Shown here: positions 1 to 11,949 of the stretch, one piece after another
Numbering within the stretch: the stretch's first letter is position 1
How the letters are laid out: each line of letters starts with the position of its first letter
Assembly: GCA_963681505.1 (NCBI GenBank)
Contig: OY811974.1
Span: forward strand, 8,146,239 to 8,210,238
DNA: 64,000 bases
Reading direction: 5' to 3'
From: Eunapius fragilis
Taxonomy: Eukaryota; Porifera; Demospongiae; Spongillida; Spongillidae
Program-made: the position numbers and the translations under genes
Notes under the pieces: generated by a model
What the model saw: only the letters and a program-made list of their open reading frames with translations
What the model was told of the DNA's origin: nothing
Database searches by the model: none

Positions 1-287
1 TGTATCCACCATGATTTGTGTGTTGTATCATAACCTGAATCAATTCCATCTCTGATCTGAGTCATCAATATCTAACGAGGCTGCCATGTGTGGATAAAAC
101 ATGTACACATGCACACGTAATAGACAGTACACATACCCATAGCGCAATGGTTGCACCCGGGTGAAAGTTTATGCATGTCTATCTGAGCAGATACGAAAGA
201 CTGTCAGTGTATACATGATCCGAGTACGTGTGCAACATGTGCGCGTGTGTTGTGTGTGCACAAGTTTGTGAATGCGTGCGAGTGTGT

Positions 288-844
288 GCAGTGGCGGATC
301 CAGGATTTGGGAGGGGGGGGGGGGGGGGGGGCACAATGGAAGATGTGGCTATAGGTGGGGCAGAATAGGCAGAATAGTGAGCGGCGCCGCCCCGGAGAGG
401 GTGCCCCCCTCCCGCCCAGCTAGGGGATATGGGGGAGCGCTGTAAGCTCCCCAGACCCCCTTAAGCTTTGCAATTTTAGCGTTTTGACATAAGAAATCCT
501 ATAGCATTTATAACGAAATCTGTAAAAGACTGTAATCGCTGACGCTTTCCTCTTCTTCGGCACTCCGTTGCATGTGAAGTCGTTTGCAGAGCCGACCTGG
601 TCTGCCTGGTCTTCGATTACTATAACGCAGCTAGCATTATCGCCATCACGACCTCCGCAGTTAAATAGGATTGTTCAATCTAAGCGCCCCCCCCCCCCCC
701 CCCCCGCATTTGTTTACAATCATTGAATTGCTAACTAAAGGCGCCTGTATCCTCGCATTTGTGAATTGCTAATTAACGGGTGGGTGTGGGGGGGAGGGGC
801 CTATTGTGCCCCCCCCGCCCCCCTTCCCCTGGATCCGCTACTGC
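288..844. mobile_element. Non-autonomous hAT-like TIR element (MITE) with G/C runs
   Basis: The ends form a 17-bp inverted repeat, GCAGTGGCGGATCCAGG on the left and its complement with one mismatch on the right. The element is flanked on both sides by AGTGTGT (281-287 and 845-851), a probable target-site duplication. The CAGTGGCG start resembles hAT-superfamily termini, although the apparent duplication is 7 bp and not the usual 8. The inside holds a long G run near the left end, long C runs to the right and no transposase. A related element sits at 42,068-42,497. Confidence 0.7.
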
Positions 845-851
845 AGTGTGT

Positions 852-1700
852 ACGTGTATATTATAATAAACATCTAACCCGCGAATCATGCAATTCCATC
901 TCCCATGTGTTAGTCCTCGTTACCAAAAGATGTGACATCATCGTTTTAGTTCGGGAATAGGTCCGTGCCGCGGCTATATCCAGAGATAATATATATCTGC
1001 TATATCTTAAAGGCAAGTAACACCATCGGCATGCATGCTACGGGGAAGTACTCCATGCTTGCTGTTAGATGAAATCGACTAACCCCTCCGACTCCAGATT
1101 AAGTGTTTCCCCTCTGCGGTCTATTAACTCGTAAGTGCTAGTCACCTGATACAGATAACTAAAAAATATATATTTTTTGTATAAAGGAGTGATGTTTTCT
1201 GGCTTGTCGACCAAGGATTAAAGCTAGCTCCATCACAGCTGTCCGCCGACAAGCGCGTAGCTTCTTTATGATAGAAGCTTACAGGTATGCATGCATATTT
1301 CTACTTGTTAAATCGATCCGCATTTCCCCTTCTTACTGCTCCGCATTCGGCCCCTCATAATACTGCGCAGCATTCTGCTCCTCATACTATAGTCTTCTCA
1401 CATACGAGTTCCCATATGTGTCTGCATACTAGGATTGCTGCATACGTATCCGTAGAAAGGTTTTAGTCCCACGGATAAAATTATTTAGGACACAATTCGC
1501 ATGACAGGTCCCTAAACTTTACCTACTGTTCCCAGAGCTAAAAATGCATCCATGACTAACATGCATGCATGTGCTGTTGGATTTCAATTTCTCCACACCA
1601 AATGTAACTTTTAAAAGAAGACACAACTGAATTGACTTTCATCACCATGCATAAACTTTTTTAAAAATTGGTTGGTTTGAAGTGTGCTTTAAATATATTT
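852..1700. other. No gene recognised
   Basis: AT-rich intergenic DNA with scattered short ATGCATGC motifs. I see no long frame, splice-bounded exon or repeat structure here. Confidence 0.4.
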
Positions 1701-2194
1701 CCATCGTCCAATACTGTAGAGCTTGAAGAAGGATTACGAATCTCCTTTTAAAATAAAAATCTGACTTAAGAGAAAAATGATACGAGGGATTTTAAAACGA
1801 GGGCGTAGGGGATACTAGCCTACGCATTTTTGTATCTTTTTGTTTCACTTCAGATTCACGTGGGAGTCACACCGATCGATTCCTCGCAGTGAAAATTCCT
1901 CATTAGCACCCAAGTACAATCTGTAGACCCTCGCGTCGCTAAAACCTAGAGCGATGTAGTTAACATTTTAACCCGGCCGTTCCAGAGATACGTGTGGTAG
2001 GCTTATTTACCGGGTTAAAACATGCTCAAGGTTTTAGCGAGGGTTTACTAGTTGTACTTGGGTCCTAACTAGCTACTTTCACTGCGAGAAATCGATCGGT
2101 GTGAATCCCATGTGAATCTGAAGCAAGATATTTTTACTTTAAAAAAAAGCAGATTCGTAATTCTCTCTTCAAGCTCTACAGTATTGGACGATGG
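1701..2194. repeat. Large imperfect fold-back element
   Basis: The outer arm starting CCATCGTCCAATACTGTAGA at 1701 is mirrored by its complement ending at 2194. A second pair of complementary blocks lies further in, including CACCGATCGATT and the CCCAAGTACAA region at about 1850-1950 against 2030-2125. The whole 494 bp can fold into a long interrupted hairpin. No coding capacity is seen. It is probably a MITE; its terminal duplication could not be fixed. Confidence 0.65.
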
Positions 2195-2756
2195 TGTCCA
2201 TACAGATTTCCCCCCCCCCCCCCCCCTTGGTGCCACTGTAGTATAATATGATGTAATCAGGAATCACGTGCGTGTGACGTGTTATGGGAGCTAGATCATG
2301 TGTGCATGGTTGTATGTCGGAAATCTCGCTAGAGACTTCCATATAGGTTTTGACCCCGACTATGAATTTATTTAAAATCCCGCGACCCTACCGTAGCTTC
2401 GCTCCCGACGATCGGATCGTCTAACTTGTTACGGCAATCGATCTAGAAGTCAAAACTGAGTAGTTTCGTTTTTGCTTCGCGTCGTAGAACCGCGTGGTTG
2501 TCGAGGAAAAATACTGCTGTCCTCGTTCCCCTTCCAAAAATAATGGGCGGGTCGTCTGCTTCTTGGGAACTCATAACTCGGGACAGGAACACTTTTAAGC
2601 AATGAAAATTGCACCAATAGCTTTAGAATTTGCTGGAGGACTCGCTTTTAGGCTTTGATACACAAAAGCCTAAAAGCCTATATACGGTCTTATCAAGTCT
2701 AATTAAGCAAAAGTACCTATTTGGGTGTTTAAAAAAATTAAGGAAACAAGTAAATA

Positions 2757-3772
2757 AAAACATTCTCTCTGAGAAAGTTGGTGCAGAGCTGCCAAGGTCT
2801 GGGGGGTCAGATGCTGGAGGTCTGGGGGGCAGAAGCTGGAGATTGGGGGTTAGATGCTGGAGGTTGAATACAAGGTCCTCAATTTAAATAAAGTTTCATC
2901 AGTACAACCAAGCAATTTGACACGATACAACTCATAGACATTATATTGTGAGCCTATAAATAACTTAAAAACATTAATGTTTCGATGAATGAGCTTTATT
3001 GTACTCCAAGTTACTTTCTTAGCTTTCTCTAGAAGCTGTTTAGTTGGCTCGAATTTCTCGCAGCGATCATCAACGCCTAGTTTCACTTGAATAATTGAAG
3101 GGAGAGTTCCATCAAGTCCAAGGCTGGGGCGGAATGGTGTTTTTTTCTTCGAACCATGCTAAAAATCCTTTCCTCTGATGCATTGGAATGAGGAATAACC
3201 AATACTACCTTCGCTACTTGAGCTTTTTTTCTTCTTTCCGTTTCGACATCATCACTGGCAGCAGTTGCCTCGATCTCATCTTCGGACCATCATTAGACAC
3301 GCTCTCGTACCCGTACCTAATAAGTAATAACCTCGTGCCCACATTTATGCGCATGCGTAAAAATAAAAATGCTGGAGATTTTAGCAAGTGTGCGTGTGAG
3401 CTGGAGAACAAGAGCAAATGCGTGTGTTTCCAGCCTAATGCGTGAGACTTGGCAGCTCTGTTGGTGGGATATAGGTTTTGCAGGCAAATAGTATACTGGT
3501 GTAAAAAGCAAGGAAACAAGTTTTATCAGAAGGGAAAATGCATTTTTGGCCTACATTAGGACACCCGGCAAACAACTACCGGTAGCAGCGCACACGGCCA
3601 CGCTGGCGAGACGTCCTATATTTAGCACAGAAACAGCATATGCCTTAGTCGAAGTGTGCTAAATACAGGATTATTACATTTTCCCTTCTGATAAAACTTA
3701 TTTCCTTGCTTTTTACACCAGTATACTATTTGCCTGCAAAACCTATATCCCACCAACTTTCTCAGAGAGTGC
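2757..3772. mobile_element. Fold-back MITE family, copy 1, interrupted by a nested element
   Basis: The left end (ACATTCTCTCTGAGAAAG then TTGGTG) is complementary to the right end (CACCAACTTTCTCAGAGAG). The inner arm with GTGTAAAAAGCAAGGAAACA near 3500 is mirrored near 3700-3720. Shared arms occur in copies at 6,486, 7,638, 18,230 and 26,834, which defines a family. The left arm is split after TTGGTG by the element at 2,784-3,460. Confidence 0.7.
2784..3460. mobile_element. Nested TIR element with 6-bp target duplication
   Basis: The termini are a 13-bp perfect inverted repeat, CAGAGCTGCCAAG and its complement. TTGGTG lies immediately outside both ends (2778-2783 and 3461-3466). Removing one TTGGTG restores the host MITE arm, so the insertion followed the host element. 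It is 677 bp long with no transposase, and the left part has short repeats around GATGCTGGAGGTCTGGGGGG. The superfamily is not assigned. Confidence 0.7.
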
Positions 3773-3895
3773 TATAATTATTAACTAAATTAAAAAACAT
3801 GATTACATATAATATAGGAATACAATAAATAAATATTTAGGAGGAGAAACAACATGCATGAATTATTAATAAATCATGCTACAGTTCAATAAACT

Positions 3896-6344
3896 TTAAG
3901 ATGGGAGCCACCTGGAAAGGATTGCTGTCGCAATTGCCCTCACCAGATTCAAGTTGAGCCTGCTATACAGGTCAGACAGCACAACTGACTTTGGTTTGCC
4001 CGATATGAAGGCAAGACGGGAGGCAAGCATCTTAAACGAGTCCATGGCTTCCTTTCCCCAAGCACCATAGGACTCCATGACCAGAGGTACACAATACCAG
4101 CCCAAAGCATTGCATTTGGGGTCATTCTCAGTATGCTTTCGCTCTTCAGTGGACAAGGCGGCTGCCCCAGCTGACAATCCCGCTACTGAAACAATTTTGG
4201 GGTTTAGCGGTGATGTCACTGAAATATCAAAGGCAGCTGGTTTGCCAAGGGCCCAGTTGGGTAGCAAAATGTCTGCAGGGCATGAATGGTCATGCTCAGA
4301 TGTAAGATTGCTACCCATCTCCACCTTTACGCTCAAGTGGGCTCTACGGCAAGTCTCCGCCAACACATTGCGCAGCTGGTTGTGTCGGGTGACTATGTCT
4401 CCTCCTTTTTTGCACGTTGTAACATGATGACCAAGGGGATCTAATGCACTGTTTGGGCATAGGGCCCACAGAGAACCATTGGAGGTGTCCAAACCAAGCC
4501 ACCACTTGACTGCTACCTGGAATACTGAGGGCTCAAGATGAAGGCCGAGACCTTCAGAAGGGACTACAGTTAGCCATGAAGCAGCATGTGGGGACGAGAC
4601 AGACAACAAACGTGCCTTATCAGCAACAGAAGAAATGATCAGGATGTTTATTGAACTGTTGGATGTCAATCTTGCTCGAAATTTGATTTTGATGGACTGA
4701 AGATGAAACAAAACCATCAGACTGAATTGTATCAGAAGGAGATACAGACTCATTGAATGTCTGTATTGCATCAGAGAGATGGTGGTTGGAAGGGGAGCCA
4801 TAGCCAGAAGAGCAAAAAGATGCAATGAATGCTGCAGGTGAGTGTAGGGACAGAGACCTCATGCCCAACGCTCCTCTGCTTAGGCTTAGCTGGGCCTGCT
4901 GCCGGGCAACATCAGTTGTATCAACTGCAGTGCATAGTGAAAAACTTTTATGAACATCTTCATCAAAAAGCTGAAGAGAAGTCATAGCAAGTGAAGGAGT
5001 GGCACGGGCTAGATGTGCAAGCCGACAAAATCCCCCACACATACGCAAAAGAGTTAAAGCAACCTGAGGGTCCACTGCACCAACTTCCTCAAGCCTTTCA
5101 AGCAAGGGTCTTGCCTCAGACCGCTTCCTGGAGATAAAGGCCGAGCAAAAATCTTTATCACCTATTGGAATTCCCAATATCTCAATGTTGGGATTGTGAG
5201 ACTGTTTCATGTCAGTTGGGAACAAGCTCAAATCACTCTGGCTGTAGACTTCACATTTTGACATATTCACGAACAGGCCAAGTGGTGGACCAATAACTTT
5301 AATCAATGCCAGTGCCCTATGCACCGCAGATATGGGACCAGCCAGCACTCCGTCATCATGATACCAGGCATGGAATTGAAGATTCGAACAAACTTCATCT
5401 TTAGATATTTCAGAAATCACTAAGTTCAAGACCAGGTCAAAAAAAAGAGGACCAAGTGGATCTCCTTGCTGAACTCCAGACTCAGACTGCAGATGACCCA
5501 TAGTGTGCCATAACAGAGGATGTAGCCCATAGACTAACAGGCCCAAGGGAGTAACTCTGGAAAGTGATTTTTAACTTCAACCAAGAGTGCCTGACGTGAC
5601 ACCACATTAAATGCGTTCTTCAGATCTACCTTAAGAACAGCAAATTCAGGATCAGACCAATGCTCCTCAATGCACCCCCTTAGCCCATGGGTAATTTTCT
5701 CTGTGCCAAAAGGGCATGCCACGCCAAATTGATGCGTTGAAAGAACTCTGCTGCCTTGCACTTCACAGCAGCACAAAGACACTTTCCCGTCAGGCGACGG
5801 AGGGTTTCTCCAACAGCAATGGGCCGAACATCCAGGGGGCAATCAGGCTTAGATTATTCAATGCAGTCAGGTTTCCGCCAGCGAGGAAGACAGACAATTG
5901 AGGTGGGGCTTTTCCTGATGCAAGAAGATGAACAACTGCCTTGAGAGAAGACAGAATCGCTGTCTGAAAAGGAGTCTCTGCTGCATCAATGAGTTGCTGG
6001 ACACGAAGGCCAGTAGGCCCGGCAGCAGTGAGTTTAGGAAATGATCTTAAAATTGCCATTATGTTAACATTACTGAGAATGCTAGTATCAAATTCAGGTG
6101 CATCAGGTGTGGTGGGTTGTTCACACTTGGGGTGCTTTGAAAGTAGCAACTTCCATGTCTCTTCAGAATTTGGTGCAACACCTGTTGAAACTAATGCCTG
6201 ACATGCATTGCCATACAGACCATCTTGTGCAAGGGAGATTGCTGAGGCCACCTGTTGTTTTGAAGAGCTGTTCTTGGCATGATGCAATCGGTTGGATGGT
6301 GAAGCACGGGTCTTTGCCATCCTCCACAGAGAGAATGTTTTCAT
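3896..6344 (-). pseudogene. Decayed non-LTR-type reverse transcriptase with C-terminal endonuclease-like domain
   Basis: Read on the minus strand, the order is an N-terminal region with a TAAGPTGLRVQ block (about 6,040-6,000), RT motif A (AVLKVDLKNAFNVV, about 5,640-5,600), motif B (SGVQQGDPLGPLFF, about 5,490-5,450) and a YHDD active-site box near 5,360. The C-terminal region (4,640-3,896) has a C-x-H-x-C-like cluster (CPNSALDP, GHHVTTC), then RHNQLR, PADILL and AAFDISVTSP. That layout resembles the zinc knuckle plus restriction-like endonuclease of RLE-class retrotransposons. At least three frame changes, near 5,830, 5,540 and 4,625, break the gene. Relatives of the C-terminal part recur at 34.3, 35.3, 53.8 and 63.2 kb. 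RT is certain; the clade is not. Confidence 0.8.
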
Positions 6345-6485
6345 TTACTTGTATCCTGAGTAATCGACAGTCCAGTCTGTAGCTGGTGTGCGAACCCTAA
6401 CATTACTAGGCATGTATATACATTTATACACATATTATAACATTATTCGTACTGAGAGCCACAGCTAAAATTATTACAAGTAATA

Positions 6486-6665
6486 AAAACATTCTTTACA
6501 CGAGAAGGTTGGTGGTATATAGGAATCAAAGGTGATGGTGGTGTAAAAAGCAAGGGAACAAGGCTTCTGATTGAAAAGGAAAAATGAAATAGACCTATAT
6601 TAGCAACATGTTGTCATATTTAAATGTGCGTGCTAATATAGGTCTATTTCATTTTTCCTTTTTGT
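6486..6665. mobile_element. Fold-back MITE family, copy 2
   Basis: It begins AAAACATTCTTTACACGAGA and then TTGGTGG, as in the other copies. The core holds a hairpin with arms AAATGAAATAGACCTATATT and its complement. It lies just upstream of the minus-strand RT remnant. The right terminal arm is incomplete. Confidence 0.6.
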
Positions 6666-7637
6666 TAAGTGACATCTTGACTGCAGAAATTCTTAGTTTA
6701 GCAAGATAACATAACATTAGAATGGGATGCAACAACTAGTGCATGTATGTGTCCCTGCAGGAAAGAAAAATTAATCAATGAGCTTCCTGGTGGAAAAACG
6801 GATGATTATTATACACACATTGCCAATTCGATAAATGATGCCATATTCAGCCTGCTTTAGTTCAGATGCAGAATGGGATACAAAGTTGTACATTTGGCAG
6901 TGATTATGCAGTGGCGAATGTTATATATGGACTAACCAAGATGCAATTTAAGCAGGGCACAGGTGACCAGAGTGGCTTTAAGCACTTTTGAAGTCATGAA
7001 TATATAAAGGCCAGGGACTGTTGTTTGATGTGTAGGAAATCGATTCAATGTCTTATTTTATTTGGCTGGAAATTTTTATGATTAAAGAGAGATTATTGTA
7101 TTATGTACAAAGTATGTGTTACTGCAAAACAGTTTGAAGTCTAGCTTAACTGAATAAATTCATAATACATCAGTTGAAAGTGCTAGGATTAATAGGAAAA
7201 TTCAATACCCCCGGGGCCTTGGATACATTATATACATTATACGCTAGTCAAAATTTAGCTTTATCCATTCATAAACGCGTGTTGAAATGCCAGTATATAA
7301 GAAAATAGTATTTGTTCTAAAATCACATTCTTTGTGTAGGCTTACAACATGCCATTCTTCATATGAAATTTGGGATCAAAATATTAAAAGACAAAAAGTT
7401 TATGACCGTTTGAACATCGGCATTATGTGGATCACAGTTTATTATAATATTTCCTTCCCAATCTCCATACATTGTTCTATCGTACTTAAAGACCCGTTTC
7501 TCCGGTTAGGAATAAGCTACAAAAAAGAACAGTTTTGAAAACCATTCAATATGGTTTTTAAACTGAACCATTTAGTTATGCGTGAATGTTTGTTTCAAGC
7601 TTTTTGTTTTGTCAAGTACCTAATGCCACAAGTAACC
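6666..7637. other. No gene recognised
   Basis: AT-rich sequence with no convincing coding frame, exon or repeat. Confidence 0.35.
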
Positions 7638-7789
7638 AAAACATTCTCTACGAGAAAGTTGGTGGGATGTAGGATTTGAAGGCAATGGTGGTATAAAAAG
7701 AAACAAGGGTCTGTTATAGTAAGGCAAAATGTCGTATAGTCTTAAATTTATCCATTTGTAGCCTATACTACGTTCGTGTACTAAATATA

Positions 7790-7933
7790 GGTTAGACACT
7801 GAAACCGAGGGATCTACGTGATTTAGAATCCCCGAGGGCCCTGAGCTGTAGCGTCCCGAGCGGTAGCGAGGGCGCTACTAAGGGCCCGAGGGGATTCTAA
7901 ATCACTTAGATCCCTCGGTTTCAGTGTCTAACC
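7790..7933. repeat. 144-bp hairpin with ~53-bp arms
   Basis: The left arm starts GGTTAGACACTGAAACCGAG and the right arm ends with its complement. The match runs inwards through GGGATTCTAAATCAC and GGGCCC with few mismatches. The GC-rich spacer contains CGAGCGGTAGCGAGGGCGCT. It probably marks a separate inserted palindromic element. Confidence 0.7.
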
Positions 7934-8000
7934 AATTTAGACAATAGCAACGCGTACGTAGCAACCAATACATTATCGCGCAACGCGATAACGACAACGG

Positions 8001-8081
8001 GAGGGATTCTAAGTGCTAGTGGGGGGGATTCTAAGTGCCCGGGGCACTTAGAATCCCCCCCACTGGCACTTAGAGTCCCTC
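8001..8081. repeat. 81-bp almost loop-free hairpin
   Basis: The arms start GAGGGATTCTAAGTGCTAGT and end with the complement, meeting at a CCCGGGG centre. Each arm contains two direct copies of a GGGATTCTAAGTGC unit, so it is both a tandem and an inverted repeat. The same GGATTCTAA motif occurs in the adjacent hairpin at 7,790-7,933. Confidence 0.7.
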
Positions 8082-8489
8082 TCTAGGTTTCTACCGCGTT
8101 TAGATACCTGCAATTGACCAATCAGATTGCGCGAATCACTTCCGCTATTGTTAATTTAAATATAGGACTATGACATTTTCCCAGAATCTATTACAGAGAG
8201 ACCAAAGTAGCCTCTGTCTGTTTTGAAAGCGTTCTGCTATCAAAAAACTCTATTAAGCTATGGTAACGTTACTACCACACATAGTAAAATTAAAGATTTG
8301 TTAGTTCTTCACGCAGAACGCTCACTGTGCAAAATATAGGATATACGCTATTGTATATTTTGCGTATATTTCGCATGAATATACGCGTGCGCATACGCGA
8401 AGTATCCCACTGGTATATTTTGCGTATAGAACACAGGAATAATATAAAACAAAAAATAAATAAATAACACAATTCAGGTAATCAGTTAC

Positions 8490-10283
8490 ACAAATGTGGC
8501 TTCGGCAACAACCAAGTCAATGGCACTGTGTGTGAATGGTCGTCCTTGTGAAGATCTGGCACCTCTAAGGCACATAATGGCAGAGCGCAAGAGCAATGCA
8601 GCATCTTATCCATGCAATTGTAGCGCCATATGTTTGTTCTCTCTTTGTAGATAGAAGGGTGGCAATTCTCTTATATGTAACTGAAACACACTTTCCCATT
8701 CGATGTGCTAAATACTAGAGGAGTGAATGAGCCATGTTCAACTTCCCTTATACGTTGGTCATAAGACCTCTGCTTTTGGCGTTCATGAAGGCGGTAAGCT
8801 GATGGTAGCTGCATGTTTCGGTAAGAGGGAGCATTTGGATGGAAAACACGTACATAAAAAAAAAAACGCGTTGGTGACGTTCACCCCAAAAACCCTGTGC
8901 GCTGATGTCAAGACGAGCACCGTCTTCAGAATTCGAAGTTTGATGTGACATCAGCTCTCCAGTTAGAGCTTGCAATGGTGGTTCTACACACACATTGGGA
9001 CATACCTCAGTCAGCAGATTAGCTGTAAAATCCCTCAGATCATTGTGGCGCACAGATGGAAAACCACCTGTCGGGCAGGTGAGTGCATGATCTGTGGTGA
9101 AGGAACTGCCGCAGACACAGTGGCTTGGTAGGTTTGATGGTTGCCAATTGTAACGAAGACACATGGCATCATGGAATGCACCCTTCTGGAGTGCAAAACC
9201 ATGATCACTGATAGGCAGAACTGACAGCCATGATGAGGCACCCTGTTCACTGTTTAGAGCCATAGACCGTACATGGGCAGGAGGCAAGATAGCTTTGAGT
9301 CGCACAATTTCAGAGGAGTGTAGTTGTTGTCTAAGTGAGTGAATTGTTGCCTTGGCCTGTTTTTGGTCAACAAGGGTGGAGTGAGGAAGGTCCATGCACT
9401 GTGACATTATACAGGAGACAAGAGGGGCTGTGATTTTTACAGATGAGGAATATTCAAAAGGAGCTGATACAATGGGGTTAGGTATGGCAAGGCCACCAAG
9501 GCGTGCTGGAAGAGCGAAAATGTCCCTCTCAGTAACAGTGATGCTGTCACGTCCTGTAATGGAGGGTATGAAATGGAGCCTGACTGCATCCTCAAGTGGC
9601 TGGAGTAATGAGGATATGTCAGGTATGGTGCGAAGGAAGAAAGTCCAAAGCCCAGACACACCATGAACAAAGGCACAATAGGCAGCATGAGATTGAGTCT
9701 TCGCAATCAAGGATAAGTTAAGAATGGTAGATGTCCACACTTTCACTTTGTCGTTGATGTAGCTCTCTAGAAAAGAACGGCTCCCAAGATGGCGCTTCCC
9801 TTCAGATGTTATACTAATTCCTGTGCCAGAGAATAGTTCTTTTGCATCATGCTCATGTTGTGGTTTAACAATCAACCATGTTTTCCCAGGGTTGACAAAA
9901 TATCCATAGGAGGGACCAGAAGATGACAACATGGTAAAGGCCTTAAGATGCAGTAGTGTGCCACCTGCTGTACCATCGTCAGCATACCAAACCTGCTTGG
10001 TATTTGTGTTTTGCAATTTCTCAATCAAAGGAACAGTTGCAACAGCATACATGGCCATGGCAAGAGGGTCTCCCTGGGTTGTACCTTCCTGAGAGAAAAG
10101 AGTATCCCCATCTATGAAGAGAGAAGCATTTTCTCTGTATGTGTTTGTAAGTATAGTGGCAAGTGATGGACACAGTTGGTAGATATTCAAGAGAGCAACT
10201 TTACGGTTGAGAGAGTTGAAAGCATTGTTAGCATCAACCAGCAGGACCAATTTCGTACTGCGCATATTCCTCAAATATATCAC
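8490..10283 (-). pseudogene. 5'-truncated reverse transcriptase pseudogene, second family
   Basis: The minus strand opens directly at RT motif A (LVLLVDANNAFNSLNR, about 10,250). It continues through motif B (EGTTQGDPLAMAMY, about 10,085), the active-site box WYADDGTAGG (about 9,985) and PSYGYFVNPGKTW (about 9,910). A C-terminal zinc-like cluster follows (HCVCGSSFTTDHALTC, about 9,100), then RHNDLRD and EDGARLDISAQGFWG, a restriction-endonuclease-like layout. The frame is open for 511 codons, then shifts at a T/A run near 8,860. Recognisable coding continues in another frame to about 8,690, and in a third (GATIAWIRCC) to about 8,600, before a stop. Loss of everything before motif A fits 5' truncation during target-primed integration. 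Confidence 0.82.
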
Positions 10284-11040
10284 GTGCGCTTATGGAGGTT
10301 TCTCGAAATTACGTCTCCGGATACCACTTTGCTGTATCTAGTACCTACGTTGACAGTATACTATACTGGGTACGCCATCCGATTTGGTCGTTGTATACTA
10401 GCTTGAATACTCATAAAAATTATTATCAATATCAGGACCTACGATAGTAGGTCCTATGTAGGATTGGCTCCGTAGGCGTGGTTTTCGATCGAGCGTTAGA
10501 AAACAGAATATACGCTTCGTAGCTACTTGCCAGTCGCTATAAAATCTGCCCAAAAACACGCTGCATCTATAGTCCAACGCGCGATGTTCGCAACCCTGCC
10601 GTTGTCTCCAGACGGTATAGTCGATCCCTCGAATCCGCCATTTTTTTCTCCTTCTCCTTCTCCTTCTCCTTCTTCCTTTCGTCAAACATAACTCAAGTTA
10701 GGAAAGGCGGGGGGAAATGATATTTGCACCAAAATGTAGCGCTCGGTGCGAAGTTTCATCCTGTGTGAATATTGAAACTATATAGTTTATATCCGTTTCG
10801 ATATAAATTAATAAAGAGTGTGCGTGGGTGTATTTTTGCCGATTTATAAAAAATGAAGTATACTGGCGGATGGACAGTTGGATAAGGATCGTAACTAAAT
10901 GCTTGGATCCATATGTTGTCGGGCTTTCGTCTATACAAATTGCTATTGCATGGAACTTTGATGAATTGCCCAGGACCATAAGAACCCGTTTACTAAGCAC
11001 GTGATCTTGCACGTGTTCGTTTTTATGCTCTGGTTGAAAC
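10284..11040. other. No gene recognised; short CTTCTC microsatellite
   Basis: Contains a CTTCTC-type repeat at about 10,645-10,680. Short frames in either direction show no recognisable features. Confidence 0.35.
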
Positions 11041-11640
11041 ATGCAAAAAGAGATCGGTACAATGAGAGCAAAGCATGAACCTAGTTCGGTGGCAAACAAA
11101 GCAAAAGCCGGAGAACGTTACCAGGCAAACTCTGAGCAGAAGCGAGCCGACGAACGACAACGGAATCTTGAGTGAATCGTGACAGGAAAAGGGCAAGGTA
11201 CAGACCCTCGTCATCCTATTTTTAATTGCATCTTCCCATTTATCAACATGTATATATTTGCTTCTTACTGTAGCTATGATGATGACCCATGCGAGACGCT
11301 GGTCAAGCGCGGTACGAAAAAGATCCTGAAACGAAGCGAGCAAAGAAATAGAAGAGATCGGGTTAAGAAAAGGGCAAGGTACAGACCTCGTCATCCTATT
11401 TTAATTTGTATTTTCAAACTGTATCTCTGATGATGACACATGCAAGACGCTGGGCGGGCGCGGTACGAAAAAGACCCTGAGACGAAGCGAGCAAGAAAAT
11501 GCTACGCAGATCGAAGCGAGACGCAGAAAGAACCTGGTGGTACCAAAATGGCCCTGAACCCAAGCGGTTGGTGAGCACAAACGCTACATTGATCATGCTG
11601 AAACAAGAAGAGCAGTTTAAAAGGCTAAATAGTCTGGGTC
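11041..11640 (+). pseudogene. Arg/Lys/Glu-rich coding-like patch with partial duplication
   Basis: An ATG at 11,041 opens 44 codons rich in charged residues (ERYQANSEQKRADERQRN). Related coding-like pieces follow. Blocks around AAGGGCAAGGTACAGAC occur at about 11,184 and 11,366, and blocks around GCGCGGTACGAAAAAGA at about 11,310 and 11,460, so a segment of roughly 150-180 bp is imperfectly duplicated. A good splice-donor match (ACGGTGAGTTT) lies near 11,692. The low-complexity basic stretches recall N-terminal regions of some Helitron-type proteins, but no Rep or helicase motif is present, so the family stays open. Confidence 0.3.
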
Positions 11641-11949
11641 TGATCTAAACACTGCCTCCCAAGTGCTGGACAATAAGAAGTCAAGATTAAACGGTGAGTT
11701 TATGTTATACTGTAACAAGTACTGTGGTGATTACTGAGCATTCTGATGTGTAACTTTAATGTAATGAAAAGTTAGGTTAAAAAAAGTTAATTTTTACTCA
11801 GGTTTTATCTCTTTGAACCAAGAGATGTAAAAGGCAGGGTGTATAAATTTAGTGTTTAGGTTTTGTCTCACAAAGAGATGATAAAAGGCAGGGTGTATGT
11901 TGCTTGAAAAGACACTAAATAGCATAGTAATAAAACGTACAAGAAATGG

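Larger units (their letters stand above)
7638..8200. mobile_element. Fold-back MITE family, copy 3, carrying inner hairpins
   Basis: The left end has ACATTCTCTACGAGAAAG, then TTGGTGGGATGTAGG and GGTATAAAAAGAAACAAGG. The next arm block, with GTCTGTTATAGTAAGG and the TATAGTCTTAAATTTA stretch, is mirrored imperfectly at about 8,151-8,196. Two further hairpins (7,790-7,933 and 8,001-8,081) sit between the arms, apparently as insertions. The right terminal arm is truncated. Confidence 0.55.

Noticed and set aside
4077..4427. Plus-strand frame over the RT remnant
   Set aside because: Antisense shadow of the C-terminal RT-family coding.
10398..10685. Arginine-rich minus-strand frame
   Set aside because: The basic start comes from the CTTCTC microsatellite and the rest shows no family features.
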